From Auriscalpium vulgare (Eukaryota > Basidiomycota > Agaricomycetes > Russulales > Auriscalpiaceae): DNA of 64,000 bases. The first letter of the stretch is position 1. Each line of letters starts with the position of its first letter. The stretch is from NCBI GenBank assembly GCA_019915015.1, contig JAHBBC010000014.1, positions 620,001 through 684,000 on the forward strand, in the 5' to 3' direction. Positions 35,201-45,371 of the stretch are shown here, one piece after another. The notes beneath the pieces are model-generated. The model was not told where the DNA came from, ran no database searches, and saw only the letters and a program-made list of their open reading frames with translations. Made by a program: the position numbers and the translations under genes.

Positions 35201-36133
35201 TGGCCCAAATTTCGACTACTCAAGAAGGAGAACTCTGCACAAATCGCCGATTTTGTGTATGAGAATATCCTCAGCCGATGGAACTCACTATGCGAAATAG
35301 TCACGGACAACGGAGGACCTTTCGTCAAAGCGCTGGTCCAGCTAGAGAAGAAATATCACATCCGTCACATTCGAATCAGCGGCTACAACTCACGCGCCAA
35401 CGGCATCGTGGAACGCTCGCATTACGACGTACGGCAAGCACTCGTCAAAGCAGCGGACGGAGACCAGACTCAATGGGCACGCCATGCTTATTCCGTATTC
35501 TGGTCCGACCGCATCACTACGCGCAAGCGTATGGGATGCTCGCCTTACTTTGCAGTCACCGGATGCCACCCGCTCATTCCACTCGATATTTCGGAAGCCA
35601 CGTATCTCCAGCCGCCGCCCACCTCCATTCTCTCCACGACGGACTTAATTGTCCGACGCGCCGTCGCACTCCAGAAAAGATTCGAGCAGCTCTCCCGCCT
35701 ACGATCCAACGTCTACGCCACTCGCCTCGCCAACGCTCAACGCTTTGAAATAGAACACGCGCATACAATCAAGAATTACGACTTCAAACGCGGAATCCTA
35801 GTGCTCATGCGGCATACCGCGATAGAGAAATCCCTCAACCGCAAGATGCGTCCCCGCTACCTCGGACCACTTGTAGTGATTTCCCGCAACCGTGGTGGAG
35901 CCTACATCCTCGCAGAACTCGACGGTTCCGTGCTAGACCGACCCATCGCCGCATTCCGAGTCATTCCGTATTTCGCACGCCGTGAACCTATTCCCATCGA
36001 CTTATCCCAAGTCGACATCAACACACACCGCCTCCGCGAGCTAGAAACCTCGGAGACCGCTGGAAATGACGATGAAGAAGAGCCTACCGCCTTAGACACC
36101 CAAGACGACGACGACCAAGTAGATGACGATTAA
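32279..36133 (+). CDS. Pol of element B (RT-RNase H-integrase) with altered RT active site
   Basis: An uninterrupted 1284-codon frame. Reverse transcriptase includes SSYRLKWFCVAKKDGKLRIV, GGILDLYVGYDE (first catalytic Asp) and LPMGWTNSVPIFHDDVTFIL. The YxDD-type box reads FINNVPIKG at 33608-33625, so both aspartates are asparagine; element C has FIDDVPLKG. RNase H follows (VILAVDTSYIAVGYIL, VDASSISGML). The integrase has the HHCC finger (CHDKVGHRG ... CIVCQ), the catalytic Asp regions VDTMFMPASNG and VTDNGGPFVKAL, the Glu in NGIVERSHYD, and a C-terminal GPLVVISRNRGGAYIL module. No chromodomain is evident. Integration could still work, but cDNA synthesis would need an enzyme supplied in trans. 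The first 50 codons overlap the old protease frame. Confidence 0.9.
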   Translation: MRTRQSRWSTQMEALRSHSRRSLEATIGFATSKLNNNALEDLEEGESIAMILEGDGDDIRVLAYTPIDSSDESAVKHAYITASEAQSHLPEYVAPAFLQNICPAPPRNPPATPDSYLGPQQNIPKTSRPAVPISTQHLDTPASKFSGHATDSPHNSWEPHTTNSPHSEPQSRATFIGKKKYKPVALKVRPVLGTLPDGFRIERNILGDPLESMPPLATHPPAFTPTGRYTQERHDAMDNLPNFEFLTPTERDLLHDVISKQNEAFAWDDTERGSFKEEYFPPIKIPVVSHVPWVERNIPIPPGIHNEVCGIIRKKIAAGVYEPSNSSYRLKWFCVAKKDGKLRIVHSLEPLNAVTVAHSGVPPIQEHLAEQFGGRACGGILDLYVGYDERVIDERSRDFTTFQTPYGAHRLVTLPMGWTNSVPIFHDDVTFILQDEIPDYTIPFINNVPIKGPASDYRNPDGTYEMIPENSDIRRFVWEHFQNVNRILQRMRYSGGTFSGTKSILISREFTILRHLCTPEGRKADPTTISAITNWGPCKDLSDIRAFLGTVGVCRIFIKDFAKHAWPLTKLTRKGVEFEYGQDQLEAQEYLKDALVHSGALKAIDYQSPAPVILAVDTSYIAVGYILAQQDLDNAKRRHYSRFGSISLNNRERRFSQPKIEIYGLFRALRALRVYLIGLRNLIVEVDASSISGMLKNPDLVPTASINRWIIAILAFKFLLRHVPGIFHGPDGLSRRVRQPGDPEEPLDSDFDDWLDNLYGFLVATVTPNDPEPVPHSPISSPTSLAVFALTEDGQDFNKEEEPGLEYSEVPRTEGARKADRRLLEVQQWLDNPTRPSNISDTAFGTFVRYATRFFLDGNRLWRRSGDGAHKLIPHPNRRIAILTDCHDKVGHRGVFATRSLIGERFWWPSYEADAMWYVRTCIVCQHRQKLQILMPPTVAMPASLFAKVYVDTMFMPASNGYRYIVQGRCSLTAWPKFRLLKKENSAQIADFVYENILSRWNSLCEIVTDNGGPFVKALVQLEKKYHIRHIRISGYNSRANGIVERSHYDVRQALVKAADGDQTQWARHAYSVFWSDRITTRKRMGCSPYFAVTGCHPLIPLDISEATYLQPPPTSILSTTDLIVRRAVALQKRFEQLSRLRSNVYATRLANAQRFEIEHAHTIKNYDFKRGILVLMRHTAIEKSLNRKMRPRYLGPLVVISRNRGGAYILAELDGSVLDRPIAAFRVIPYFARREPIPIDLSQVDINTHRLRELETSETAGNDDEEEPTALDTQDDDDQVDDD
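34647..34682 (+). other. Internal copy of the polypurine-tract segment in pol of B
   Basis: Thirty-four of 36 positions match the segment ending at the 3' polypurine tract (39480-39515), including AATAAGGAGGAGG. In pol it encodes TEDGQDFNKEE between RNase H and integrase, a position comparable to central polypurine tracts of lentiviruses and Ty1. Confidence 0.8.
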
Positions 36134-36475
36134 TTACGAATTACGGACACCATCCAGAACTAGTACCACTTCCTATCCTCCCCAGCTGATACTGAATATC
36201 CCCCTTACGATAGCAAGTCGCTCGCGTACATCGCTGAAGCGCAGGACTACTCAAGATAAAAGTCCTAAGTCAATGAAGGAATACTGAGACTTAAACAAAA
36301 GAATTCGAATTTCAACTTAGGAGTTTAGACCTCAAATTCCTCAACCGTCGTTCCGAAATAATGACACATAACGCGCAACTTAGCTCAAGCGGTTATACGA
36401 CCTCCACGTGTATTTCGAGGCATTCAAGAAATTGCTATTGTACAAGACGTCAACGTTGCCACCCGATCACTTCCC
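36134..36475. other. Spacer between pol and the antisense gene in B
   Basis: 342 bp without a credible frame. It contains the end of pol on the plus strand and the 3' end of the antisense gene on the minus strand, and two CGAAAT/ATTTCG words (36354, 36414). Confidence 0.45.
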
Positions 36476-38712
36476 CTACTCCCCCTGCCCATCGTACCGA
36501 TTCCCATCCTCATCGAAACCCTCCGGCATTATCGACCGCCAATCTCCCGCCTGGTAGTACCACTCCGGATAGTTCAAGAGGCTCAGCTGCGACAGCCAAG
36601 CCGCCTCTATCGTCAGCGAGCTCGCGTACGCCCGTGCCATCGCGGTGTGGATCTCCGAGCGCTGTTCACGGACGGATTGCCTGAGAGCGGGATCAATGTC
36701 CGCGTCCTCAGGAACTCCGTTGATCGTCTCGTGTTGCTCGTGGAGCATTTGCGGCGCGCCGTCAATACGCCAAGCATATGGAGACGGACCAGGAGGCATC
36801 CTGCCCTTCGGAACACCGTTCTTGACGAACCACCGCATCACCTTGGCGTGCGCATGGATCTTACGCGCATGATCTACCGTCAAAAGAGGAGTCCAGATCA
36901 ATACCATCGACAAAAGAGGAAGACGAGCACATACCGTCTGGCACCACCTGGTTATTGTTGGCGTCCGGCACCTGCGGCGCAACATTGGCCACAGGCGCGG
37001 CCGCGACTGCCACCGGCTCCCGCAGAATCAAGTCCTCGCTCTTCAATCTAGAGAGAGCCGGAGAGACCTCGCGCTCCAGAGTAGAGGGCCCCGCAATGTC
37101 CGCCACGATTTCGATATCATCCGAACTGGCGGCGCGGTGTTCTAGAACCAAGACCGGAGGAGTTGAGCGCGGCTCGGACAAGAAGAGCGGCGTATGCCCA
37201 CCCTGGATTGTCGCCTACGTCTGCGAGAGCGGCCCCGAGTCCTCCACGATTTCGACCATTTGAATATCGGGTTCCACGGTCAACGCTACCTCGGGAACAG
37301 GAGCCTGGCGCGACGGCCCACTTGCCGAGCGCTCCGGCTCAGCGCGACCTAAGAAGAAATCAACGTCAATACCGAAATACACATTCCCTAACGACTACGC
37401 CACGTACCTTTCCTTTTGCCCGCCCCAGGAGGCTTCGAACGAATCACCACGGACATCATCGCCTTCACCTTTTTAGCAGGTGGCGGAGCGATGACTTCCT
37501 CCTCCGCGGCCCGACGCGCTTCGATCTCAGGCAGGAACTCCGCGATGACGGTCGATTTCTTGTCGAAATCGGCACCACGACCCAAATTATCTATTCCAAC
37601 CAACGCATTCAATATTGCAACCCACGCAGATCAAGAAGAAGGACTTACTCGTCGTGTTCCGGCCCTGCCACTTGCACGGCTGCTTGTCCTCCCGGCACCG
37701 CGGACAATCCACCGAAATACGCGGCTTGTCAAGGGTCCGCGACGGCGAACAAAGTTCCGCCCGCTCGTCTGAGAGGCGACACGCGTCGCAAACCTATACC
37801 CAGCTCGAAATCAGCGCTCAAGGCTTCCGCTCCCCATCGAAATAACGACTCACCGCCGGATACCAATTCCCCTTCGTATCGTACCAAGCCGAGAGCCCGT
37901 TGTTCAAATCCTCGAGGATCTCGTCCGCCTGCTTGCCTTGGATGTACCGCCACTCCGCTTTGGTCAGCTTCCGCAGCTTCTCGACGAGCGTCGGAGGCTT
38001 GGCAGCCACCTTCGCCTTGCCCTTGCCTTTCGAAATAGCGAGGGGCGGCGGAGACGATTCACGACTCTCAGGACGGAGCCTAGCCTTACCCTTGCCCTTC
38101 GAAATTGGACGAGGCGGCGGCGACGACTTGACGACCTCCGAGAGCTCGTCCTCACCCTTGTTACCCTCGTCTCCGACCTCCGACACGATCTCCGGCAGAG
38201 TCTCGACCGGCGGCAGCAAGAAAGCGTCCTCCACAGGCGCGACCACGCTAGGTCCCGCCTCCGGAGACGCAGCCGCGTCGACAGGATCCCCCGCAGCAGC
38301 AAAGAACGCGTCTACCGAGGCATCGAAATTGTCCTACAACAGCGTTAGGAACGCCAGTCAAGCAGCACGACAACAAAGACATACCTGGTCCATTTCGGGC
38401 ACGACAGTAATATATCCGAAGGACTTGGCCTTCCAAGTCTCTTCTCCGTGTTGCCAGGCGATCTCCTTGAACTCCTGGACGAACTCTTGAGTTCGTGTAG
38501 CGCCGTCCGGGAACTTATGCGTCTGGGCCTGTCGATCAAGAAGCATCAATCATCAAAGAAGACAAACGATCAAAAGAAGCACTTACCAACGCTTGGGCGA
38601 CACGCAGGCACCAGTTCAACTTGTCAGTTGAGCTGGCCGCAGGATCGAACTCGTTGAGACGCTTGCGGATGACGGCCAAGCAGGGTGCAATAGGAACAGG
38701 AAGGTTGGACAT
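36476..38712 (-). CDS. Antisense passenger gene of element B (six-cysteine, KGKGKA-rich protein)
   Basis: At least eight exons on the minus strand encode about 600 residues: 38587-38712, 38385-38528, 37854-38333, 37649-37793, 37408-37590, one ending at 37348, 36935-37172 and 36476-36873. The exon 6/7 junction is uncertain. Junctions are GT-AG with introns of about 50-60 bp and consistent phases. Exon 3 holds two SKGKGKA basic patches. Exon 4 holds CDACRLSDERAEL, then C ... DCPRCREDKQPCKW, a C-x2-C-x9-C-x14-C-x2-C-x5-C pattern suggestive of zinc binding. The last exon is tryptophan-rich and helical. I do not recognise the family. Element E has the same first exons with identical lengths (126 and 144 nt), which argues for a real, selected gene. 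A TATA-like box lies 70 bp upstream. A role in nucleic-acid recognition is inference. Confidence 0.75.
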
Positions 38713-38780
38713 GTGCAGTGAGCGCCAGGGAACAAGGACAACAAGAGGGAATGCGGACCAGAATATCGCATTCCGCCTCC

Positions 38781-38787
38781 TTTTATG
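38781..38787 (-). promoter_or_regulatory. TATA-like box of the antisense gene in B
   Basis: CATAAAA on the minus strand, about 70 bp before the ATG at 38712. The same word and its context occur in element E at the matching distance. Confidence 0.5.
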
Positions 38788-39505
38788 CCTTTCCGCTCGG
38801 CCGCACGTCCCTTTCTATTTCGACTACTCCCGCGCACACACCACAGGCCACGACTTCGTCGCAATTCGTTTCAACTCGAAATCCCACGCAACATCCCCGC
38901 TGTCCACGCAGCTTCCCCGCCCTCTTCGACTTCAGGAAACCATCGTCGCCTTTTCGATCCTATTTCCAACGGCCCCAGACCACCGCCTCATGTCAAACTC
39001 AATCATGACGTCATCATTTCGTTTCAAGTGTTTCGAGTCCCCCACGCAACACTTGCACTCCCACGACATTTGCCGACCTAGGCTTACCACATTCCGACAC
39101 AACTTCCTTCGCCTCCGGCAAACCCCGCTATTGGCTCCCACACTTTCGAAAAGTCTTAGAGACTTGCGACAAAAATATCCGACGCTTCAACAATTCCTCC
39201 GCCGCAACACATCCTTCGAAAAAGAAAAGAAGCCCTCGACGCAAGTATCTTATGGACCTGACACGCGACCACATCGCACATCTCGCATCAACGCCCAGAA
39301 CACGACGCCAACACGCGCCAATCCCTTTTCGTAATACGCCACGCACATCTTCCTTCATTGCCGAAGCTCGGCATGGTCGGAGGCGGTTCAGTATGCCATC
39401 ATGTACAACCTGGCGCCAACGACTTTCGTATTCCCTCCCGCCCGCGTATTCCTTTCGAGGCGTCACTCCCTCTACATGCTGACCGAGGACGGTCAGTATT
39501 TCAAT
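38788..39505. other. Upstream region of the antisense gene, up to the polypurine tract of B
   Basis: About 0.7 kb without a supported gene, conserved in E (60220-60923). It is probably the regulatory region of the passenger gene and includes several CGAAA/TTTCG words. The last 36 bp are the segment duplicated from pol. Confidence 0.5.
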
Positions 39506-39515
39506 AAGGAGGAGG
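39506..39515 (+). other. 3' polypurine tract of element B
   Basis: AAGGAGGAGG abuts the 3' LTR start TGATACG, the site of plus-strand DNA priming. Confidence 0.9.
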
Positions 39516-40962
39516 TGATACGCCTGCCCAGCCGTCTAGCGGAGAAACACCCGAATTTTGGCATTTTCGGCATCTTCCGAAATCACGTGACCTTGGCCTG
39601 CCGGCCTCGGTCCGCACCATCAGGTTTCACTACCACCCCGCAGCGTCTATCGAAAGCGCCCCAAACGCACTCGAAATAGCCTACACGCCCCACCAAGCGC
39701 CCCGAGCCACACGCCACAATCCTACGGCCCCGCACAACAGTCACCCAGCGGCTATCTGACTCGGAGCCACACGCCACAATCCTTCCCCGCCGTGATGCGC
39801 CGCTGTCAATCATACTTCCCTTCTGCGTTCCCCGATTTCTCGATATTCCCCACATCTCGATCCACGATATGGTCCCGTCTACGTTAATCCACAGCCGTCC
39901 AAGATAGGCAGGAGCGCTACACAACGAGCCAAGACCGCCCGTCGTACGTCCCTCCCTTCAATTTACACTCGGAATACATCGGATACCCCGCTCGACTTTA
40001 CGATACACCACCAGCGCCTTACGATATAAGCGCTAGCGCGCTAAACGCACTTCGCCCCCTAGCGGCGATCGTAAGTCGGAACTAAACCTAAATCCGTCCG
40101 TAATTCAACGATCCTCTCTTGCCACATCCCTCGTATACTCACTCCCCCGCGTCCACTTCGTACACCCCGTGATATCTGACCCACGTCTACCGTGTTTTAG
40201 ATCGTATTTGTCTTCACTATGTCACGTCCGTACGATACGGATTTCTGACTCGCTTGTCGTACAAATAGTTCTGAGTCGCTAGACAGACGGAATAACAAGT
40301 TACTATTCCCCCTCGTACTCAGGATCTCGAAAGAGCGCCTGAAGTGGTCTGACTTCACCACAACCCGTCGCTCTAGCTCTTAGACGCACGAAACTTCGAC
40401 ACCAATACCACGCCGCAATATCAATATGAATACCAATACCACGACCCTCGACAAATCCCCTCTTGCCCTTCGAAATCTCCCTACGCCTCGCTACTCTCCC
40501 CCTCGACACCCCGCACCTTCAACGCAGAGATCAGGCCTATATACGCCCCTCTGTTCCTTCGTCACCGCCTCATACTTTGTCCCTCTCGCCCTCGATATAT
40601 TCCCCCGACCATTGCCACCGCTGCGTAATTCCCCTTCGACTCTCGAAATAGTCCTCGCGTCCCCTCCGACATTCCTAGCTTCCGTGACACATTCTTGGGA
40701 GCTCGCCCGTCGCGTCTCCAGCACTGTATCATTTCGGTGATCCGTGCCGTGTCTAGCTCTCGCACTATCGTCCTCTCCCCCAGCCTCTCGCGCCCTCCGA
40801 TCCAAGTCCTAGTCACTGTGTCCCACTCGTATTCCGAGCAGGATTTGCCGTGCGTAGTCTTGGGACCCTGACTGCACTCCCTCAACTCGATACGTTCACT
40901 ACTGCGCTCTGAGGATTGGACATCAATATATATCCGCCTCACTACCAGTTGGACGCCCATCA
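39516..40962 (+). repeat. 3' LTR of element B
   Basis: 1447 bp, TGATACGCC to GCCCATCA, about nine transitions away from the 5' LTR by eye. Confidence 0.95.
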
Positions 40963-40966
40963 CCGT
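40963..40966. repeat. Target-site duplication of B, right copy (CCGT)
   Basis: Matches 28186-28189. Confidence 0.9.
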
Positions 40967-41423
40967 ATACAGTGGCAAATGCAGTTTTCCATACATCGGT
41001 GGGTTCTATACGAATCTGCTCGTAGGCATCACTCATATCAATTTTGGATCGATACTTGGAGCGAGCCACGTCCATCCACATTTGATCTTGGTCAGGAAAC
41101 GGGGTAACGTCCTTATGTGTATTATCATTCCGTTTCCTTGCATCAACTACGGTGCGTAGTTTACCCGATTTCTTGGGGATGCATAACAACGGTGCAGCCT
41201 CGGGAGCTACTTGTCGCCTCCACCATCCGGCATCGACGTATCGTTGTATTTTTTCCGCTAGTTGTGGTTTCAGTGAGTCTGGGCAACGTGGAAGGTGATA
41301 TCTAATTTTTAGGGACTCGTCGATCAGTGAGATCTGATGGTTTACCGCCCTCATGGGTGGAAGTTCGGGGGGCACCGGGCACATTATGTCCGTGGTGTCC
41401 TCATACCAATTGTCTCTTAACAT
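40963..41423 (-). pseudogene. Reverse transcriptase of D, N-terminal piece
   Basis: The minus strand encodes YHLPRCPDSLKPQLAEKI, LLCIPKKSGKLRTVVDARKR and SKIDMSDAYEQIRIEP, the fingers and first catalytic aspartate of a Gypsy reverse transcriptase, ending KTAFATVYG at the insertion point of B. It continues at 28189. Confidence 0.85.
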
Positions 41424-41528
41424 ATTAACTTGGTCTTTGGCGTCTGGGGGCCTAGCTGGGGGCCGCGCCCCACTAGGGGCGTGGTTTGACGTGGCAGGTT
41501 CTACAGTGATAGATCCTGCCGTGTCCCC

Positions 41529-41820
41529 TCATTCTCTACGCATGGCCAGTGCATTCATTTGGGGGGCGTCCGGCACGGGCGCGGCTCGCCCTCGACGCTT
41601 GACAATCGCTTGCTCCTCAGCCACAGTGAGCGCCCGTAATTTGACGTCGCCGACTCGAATAATCTCAGTAGCAAAATCAAGAATAACACTGTATTCTTTC
41701 AAAAACGGAGTCCCGAGAATAATGTCATAGTGTTCAATATTGACGATGTCGAAGAAACAAGGCAGCATACGACTGCCCACCGTCACAGTGGATCTTGTGC
41801 CGAAGTTGATTCAGGACCGG
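41529..41820 (-). pseudogene. Protease of D, C-terminal piece
   Basis: Encodes FFDIVNIEHYDIILGTPFLK and DFATEIIRVGDVKL, the second half of a retropepsin-like domain. The first half lies at 55110-55475 across element C. Confidence 0.8.
41817..41820. repeat. Target-site duplication of C, left copy (CCGG)
   Basis: CCGG precedes the LTR and is repeated at 55110-55113. Confidence 0.88.
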
Positions 41821-42477
41821 TGATACGCTATCACCCGGGACGGACCCTAGCGGGGCGTGTGGCGAGTGCCTCACAGGACAACAACCACCAACACTGCCTC
41901 CTATACGTCGCGATCCAGTCCGGGTGACTAGACTTGCTGAGTGGGAAGGTGTTCGTGTCGCTGTTGCGCTTCGTGCCCTCCCCGCGGTCGTGCGGGGCCA
42001 CCTCCTACCGCCTAAACACCAAACTAAACACTGACCTGCCTGGGGATGCCCTCTACGGGATCCTCCTCCGAGTGCTTCGCACCCGTGTGCGAAGCGTCCG
42101 CCTATGGGCCGTCGCACCCCCTCTTGCCTGTCCGCCTGCCTACCTGTTCCCACATCGGTGGGGTCCTGCCTTCCTAAGTCTGGTAGCGCCTCAGGCTACA
42201 GTTTCTGTGAGGTAAAGGGTGTGGGTGGCTTGCGCCGCCCACAGGTTGATTTGGGTTGCTACGTCTCGCGCAGCTCCCTAAGTAGTGGCTCTACCTACAT
42301 CGCTAAGCCCTCCCGATCTAGCCCGTTCCGGTGATCCGTTCCGTTGCCAGTCCCGGTTGCTCCTGGGTCGCCGGGCCACGTTCCCATCACCCCCGCTCCC
42401 GCGACCCTGCGCCTCGCATGCTGCTTCCCCGTCTCGCGACGTCTCGCTACACGCTTGCCCGCGGCCTGAACCTATCA
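41821..42477 (-). repeat. 3' LTR of element C
   Basis: 657 bp reading TGATACGC...CCTATCA on the plus strand; the partner is 54453-55109. Confidence 0.95.
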
Positions 42478-42488
42478 TTTCTCCCCCC
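42478..42488 (-). other. 3' polypurine tract of element C
   Basis: GGGGGGAGAAA on the minus strand, directly before the LTR start. Confidence 0.88.
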
Positions 42489-42538
42489 AACTGAAACTGC
42501 AACTGTCCCCAGTTGCCAGGAACCGTGCGGAAGCGGCA

Positions 42539-42545
42539 TATAAGG
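42539..42545 (+). promoter_or_regulatory. TATA box of passenger gene C1
   Basis: GCATATAAGGG lies about 67 bp before the C1 ATG and only 50 bp from the polypurine tract, so the antisense gene has a promoter independent of the LTR direction. Confidence 0.6.
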
Positions 42546-42605
42546 GCTCGCGACCTTTCGCGATAACATCGCTTGTAGCATCCCTTTGCCGATTTCTGTC
42601 CCGCG

Positions 42606-43854
42606 ATGTCCCTCCCCGCCGCGTCTGCCACCGCCGACAACCTCGACCTCCTCAGCCTGTTGACGCAGGCCCCCTTCGCTGGTTTTGACCTTGGGGATGC
42701 CGAACGGGAGGTTGCGCTACGTCTAGAGTGGGCCGACAAAGTCAACCAGCTTGTGGTGCGTGCTGGTCCCCGACCGCGTCTTTTCCCGGCTTGGCTGATG
42801 ATGAACTCAATTCCAGACCCTTTCTTCAATCTGCGCGTCCCGCAGCCTGCGCGATCTTGCCTTCCACTTCACCTCGCCGATCCTCGAGTTCATGGTGAAG
42901 CTCGTTCCAGCGTCCGCCCCTCTTGCCCAGCGCTTCAAGGGCACCCTCATGCGTACCCTCCCCGACTCAGCGCGCGCCAGCCCGCGGTGGTCCCAGATGT
43001 TCTCCCCTTTCCCCGCCAACGCTACCGATGCGGAACTCCACGTCTTGATCACCATCGTGGAGGCTGGGCTCTGGACCGTGTACTACTTCGGAGACGGTTC
43101 TGTCGAATCCTACCTCCATGAAATCACGGAGTTGCATGGCGCCTTCCCCACCCTGCGTCCTCAGGGGATGCAGAGTTGGCTCCTACGTGATTTCGACGCC
43201 CGGGCCGTCCATGGGATGTTTGTTATTACCCGCGAAGACGCCGTGTGCCGCGCCCTGGCCTACCACGTCCGTGGTGCCTCCAGCTCCCCCCACTCTCGTG
43301 CCTACGCGGGCCGCCTCACCACGGGCGTGGTGTACTACCTGTTGGGAGGCCTCGCGGAGGACTCGGTGGATATGTTACGGGACTTTACCACCATTTCTAA
43401 GGCCTTCAAAACGTTTCGCGATATTTGGGCGGACTGGCCACTGGTGTTGGATCGCCTCGACATGCGCTGGGCCGCGATGGCAACCTGTATGGGCGGGATG
43501 CTGGACGCATGGGGATTAGGATCCCGCCTCCTCGCCAACCTCCAGCCCGCGGACTTCCTGGTCCAGGATATCAGCGTGGCCTCGATTCGCGCCATCGAGC
43601 AGATCAGTTCTGCGCGCCTCTCGCACATCTCCTCCTCCCAAGCCATAGCTGAGATACCCCTAGGCTTCGATGCCATAGTCCATCCCTCGGACCAGCCGGG
43701 CCCTCTTCCCTTCCCCGCGAACCCCACGGTACCAGCGCCGACGGCCCCCTCCGCGTCTCCTACCTACGCCGGGGAGATACCGCCGCCCATCGCCAGCTCG
43801 GAAGAAGTCGAGGAGGGAGAGGTGATCGAGCTTCTGATGGATCGCGAGGAATAG
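42606..43854 (+). CDS. Antisense passenger gene C1 (unknown family)
   Basis: Two exons (42606-42755 and 42817-43854) joined by a 61-bp GT-AG intron give 395 residues. The protein is mostly helical and hydrophobic, with LLSLLTQAPFAGFDLGDAER near the start, then FTSPILEFMVKLVPASAPLA, HVLITIVEAGLWTVYYFGDG and GVVYYLLGGLAEDSVDMLRD. The tail is proline-rich and then acidic (EEVEEGEVIELLMDREE). I recognise no domain. The layout of the first 100 residues resembles gene C2, including a first intron at an equivalent place. It lies in antisense orientation between pol and the 3' LTR of element C, with its own TATA box. Confidence 0.68.
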
Positions 43855-44189
43855 GTATATTCCCGGGCCAATATCTGTAGAATGTTCCATAGCTATTGAA
43901 ATGAAACCAGGAGCCATGTGCGGCTTCCCCCTGTCCCTGTGCCACGTTTCGCGATGCCTTGCGATAAGCTCCTGGGCCCATGCCGGAGGCTCCGTCTAGG
44001 TCGCGATCTGTCGCGATAACCCACGTTGGCCGGAACTCCGGCGATACCCTCGTGTTTGGTCTTCGCGCTGTATCGCGACGCCGCGATGGTGTGCCTCTTC
44101 CCCTACTCGCGCCGCCTATATGAGGGGGCTGCGACGATGGCCCTTTCCAAAACCCTCAACACCCCAGTCCGTCCGACTACCCCCTCCAC
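43855..44189. other. Spacer between passenger genes C1 and C2
   Basis: Contains five copies of TCGCGA within about 125 bp (43949, 44002, 44012, 44064 and nearby forms) and a TATATGAG box at 44117-44124, about 70 bp before the C2 ATG. Confidence 0.5.
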
Positions 44190-45371
44190 ATGCAGGCCGT
44201 CCTACTCCGCGCGTTTTCGCGTTTCCGGCTGTACCAGCTGTTGATACATCCGGTCGAGGTGCCCTTGCCTGGTGCCAACGCTTCCTCATTTCCCGCGGCC
44301 GCCGTTGCCTGGCTTCAGGAGATCTCCGACGTATTGGTGCGTCGTCTCGCGGCCCTCTTTTCCCTCATTCCGGCCTCGTACTGACGTTGTCTTCGCTCCT
44401 TCCCCCCTTTTCAGCAGGACCATCGCGAGACGTCACATTTTACCCTACCGGCCCTCGCGTCCATGACCGTCGTCTCGACGCTCTCCTACCTAGCGGAGCG
44501 CTTTCCCAAAACGTACGAACAAACCGCCCCCATTCGCGCGAATATCGTAGGAAATACTCCGTTCGGAGGGGACAACGCCCCGGGGCAGCCACCCAGCGTC
44601 GCTCTGCTTCCTCACGTGGTCCATGTGGACTCCTTGGCCCACCTGGTAGAGCGCTCCGTTTGGTTGCTGTACCGTCACCAACTTCACGGCCGGGCAACTT
44701 TCGAGGTCAACTTGGCAGCGCTGTTCGGCCCCGAGTTTGCCCCCCGCCCCGACGGCCTTGCCACCCGTGTTGCCGAATTATTCCTTCGCGACCTCGATCG
44801 TTTGAGTGACAACCTCAACCACGCCGACGGGCTGGTCGGGGCCCTCATGCTCCCCTTGAACCGCGCCGTGATCGGAATGACCCACCCCCGCGACATTGGC
44901 GTCCTCGACTTCCTTGCGGCCGCGAGTCCCTCGTTGCAGGCTGCCCATCGTGCGAACGTCCGTGAGGCCGCCGACTATCTCGTTCCCGGCCTCAAGTTGG
45001 TCGCGGAGCTTCGCGACTTCGTTTGGGCGGACCAATTGAACGCCAGCCACCTGCGCCACGCCGTCACTCGCCTCGAAGGCACCGCGGGAAAGCTGCTGTA
45101 CGATGCCTGCGAAGTTGCCGCGGTCCTCGACCACCTCGCCGGTGCCGGTCCTATGCGCCGTATGCTTACCGCCCTTCCCTTCCCGCCGCTTACTCACCGC
45201 GTCATCCGCCGCGGCTCTATCGCGTTCTCGTGGGGGGTCCCCAACCTTGTTGAGGTCGTGGGCCCGAGACCTCCTGATGCCCTGAGTCGACGGGCTGGTC
45301 GTAGGAATGGGGGTAACCGCGCCCGGACTCCCGCGCCCAATGGCGCGTCTGGGTCCGGTGCGCCCGCGTAG
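44190..45371 (+). CDS. Antisense passenger gene C2 (likely diverged paralogue of C1)
   Basis: Exons 44190-44336 and 44415-45371 give 367 residues; the acceptor is a CAGCAG tandem. The protein begins MQAVLLRAFSRFRLYQLLIH and includes FPAAAVAWLQEISDVL at the first junction, LASMTVVSTLSYLAERFPKT and a helical body with VWADQLNASHLRHAVTRLEG. It ends in a basic glycine-rich tail. The spacing of LL-x2-P, a tryptophan helix, the intron and a TL-rich helix mirrors C1, so the two are probably tandem duplicates that have diverged. Function unknown. An alternative start at 44463 would omit the first exon. Confidence 0.62.

Larger units (their letters stand above)
28190..40962 (+). mobile_element. Ty3/Gypsy LTR retrotransposon B with antisense passenger gene (complete, 12.8 kb)
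   Basis: Two 1447-bp direct LTRs, a 4-bp target duplication (CCGT), a primer-binding site and a polypurine tract define a complete insertion inside element D. The internal order is gag, protease, pol, then a spliced gene on the opposite strand, then the polypurine tract. I count about nine differences between the LTRs by eye (about 0.6 %), all transitions, so the insertion is recent. Gag-protease carries a frameshift and stops, and the reverse transcriptase lacks both catalytic aspartates of its YxDD-type box. The whole element is rich in CGAAAT/ATTTCG on both strands. Confidence 0.95.
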
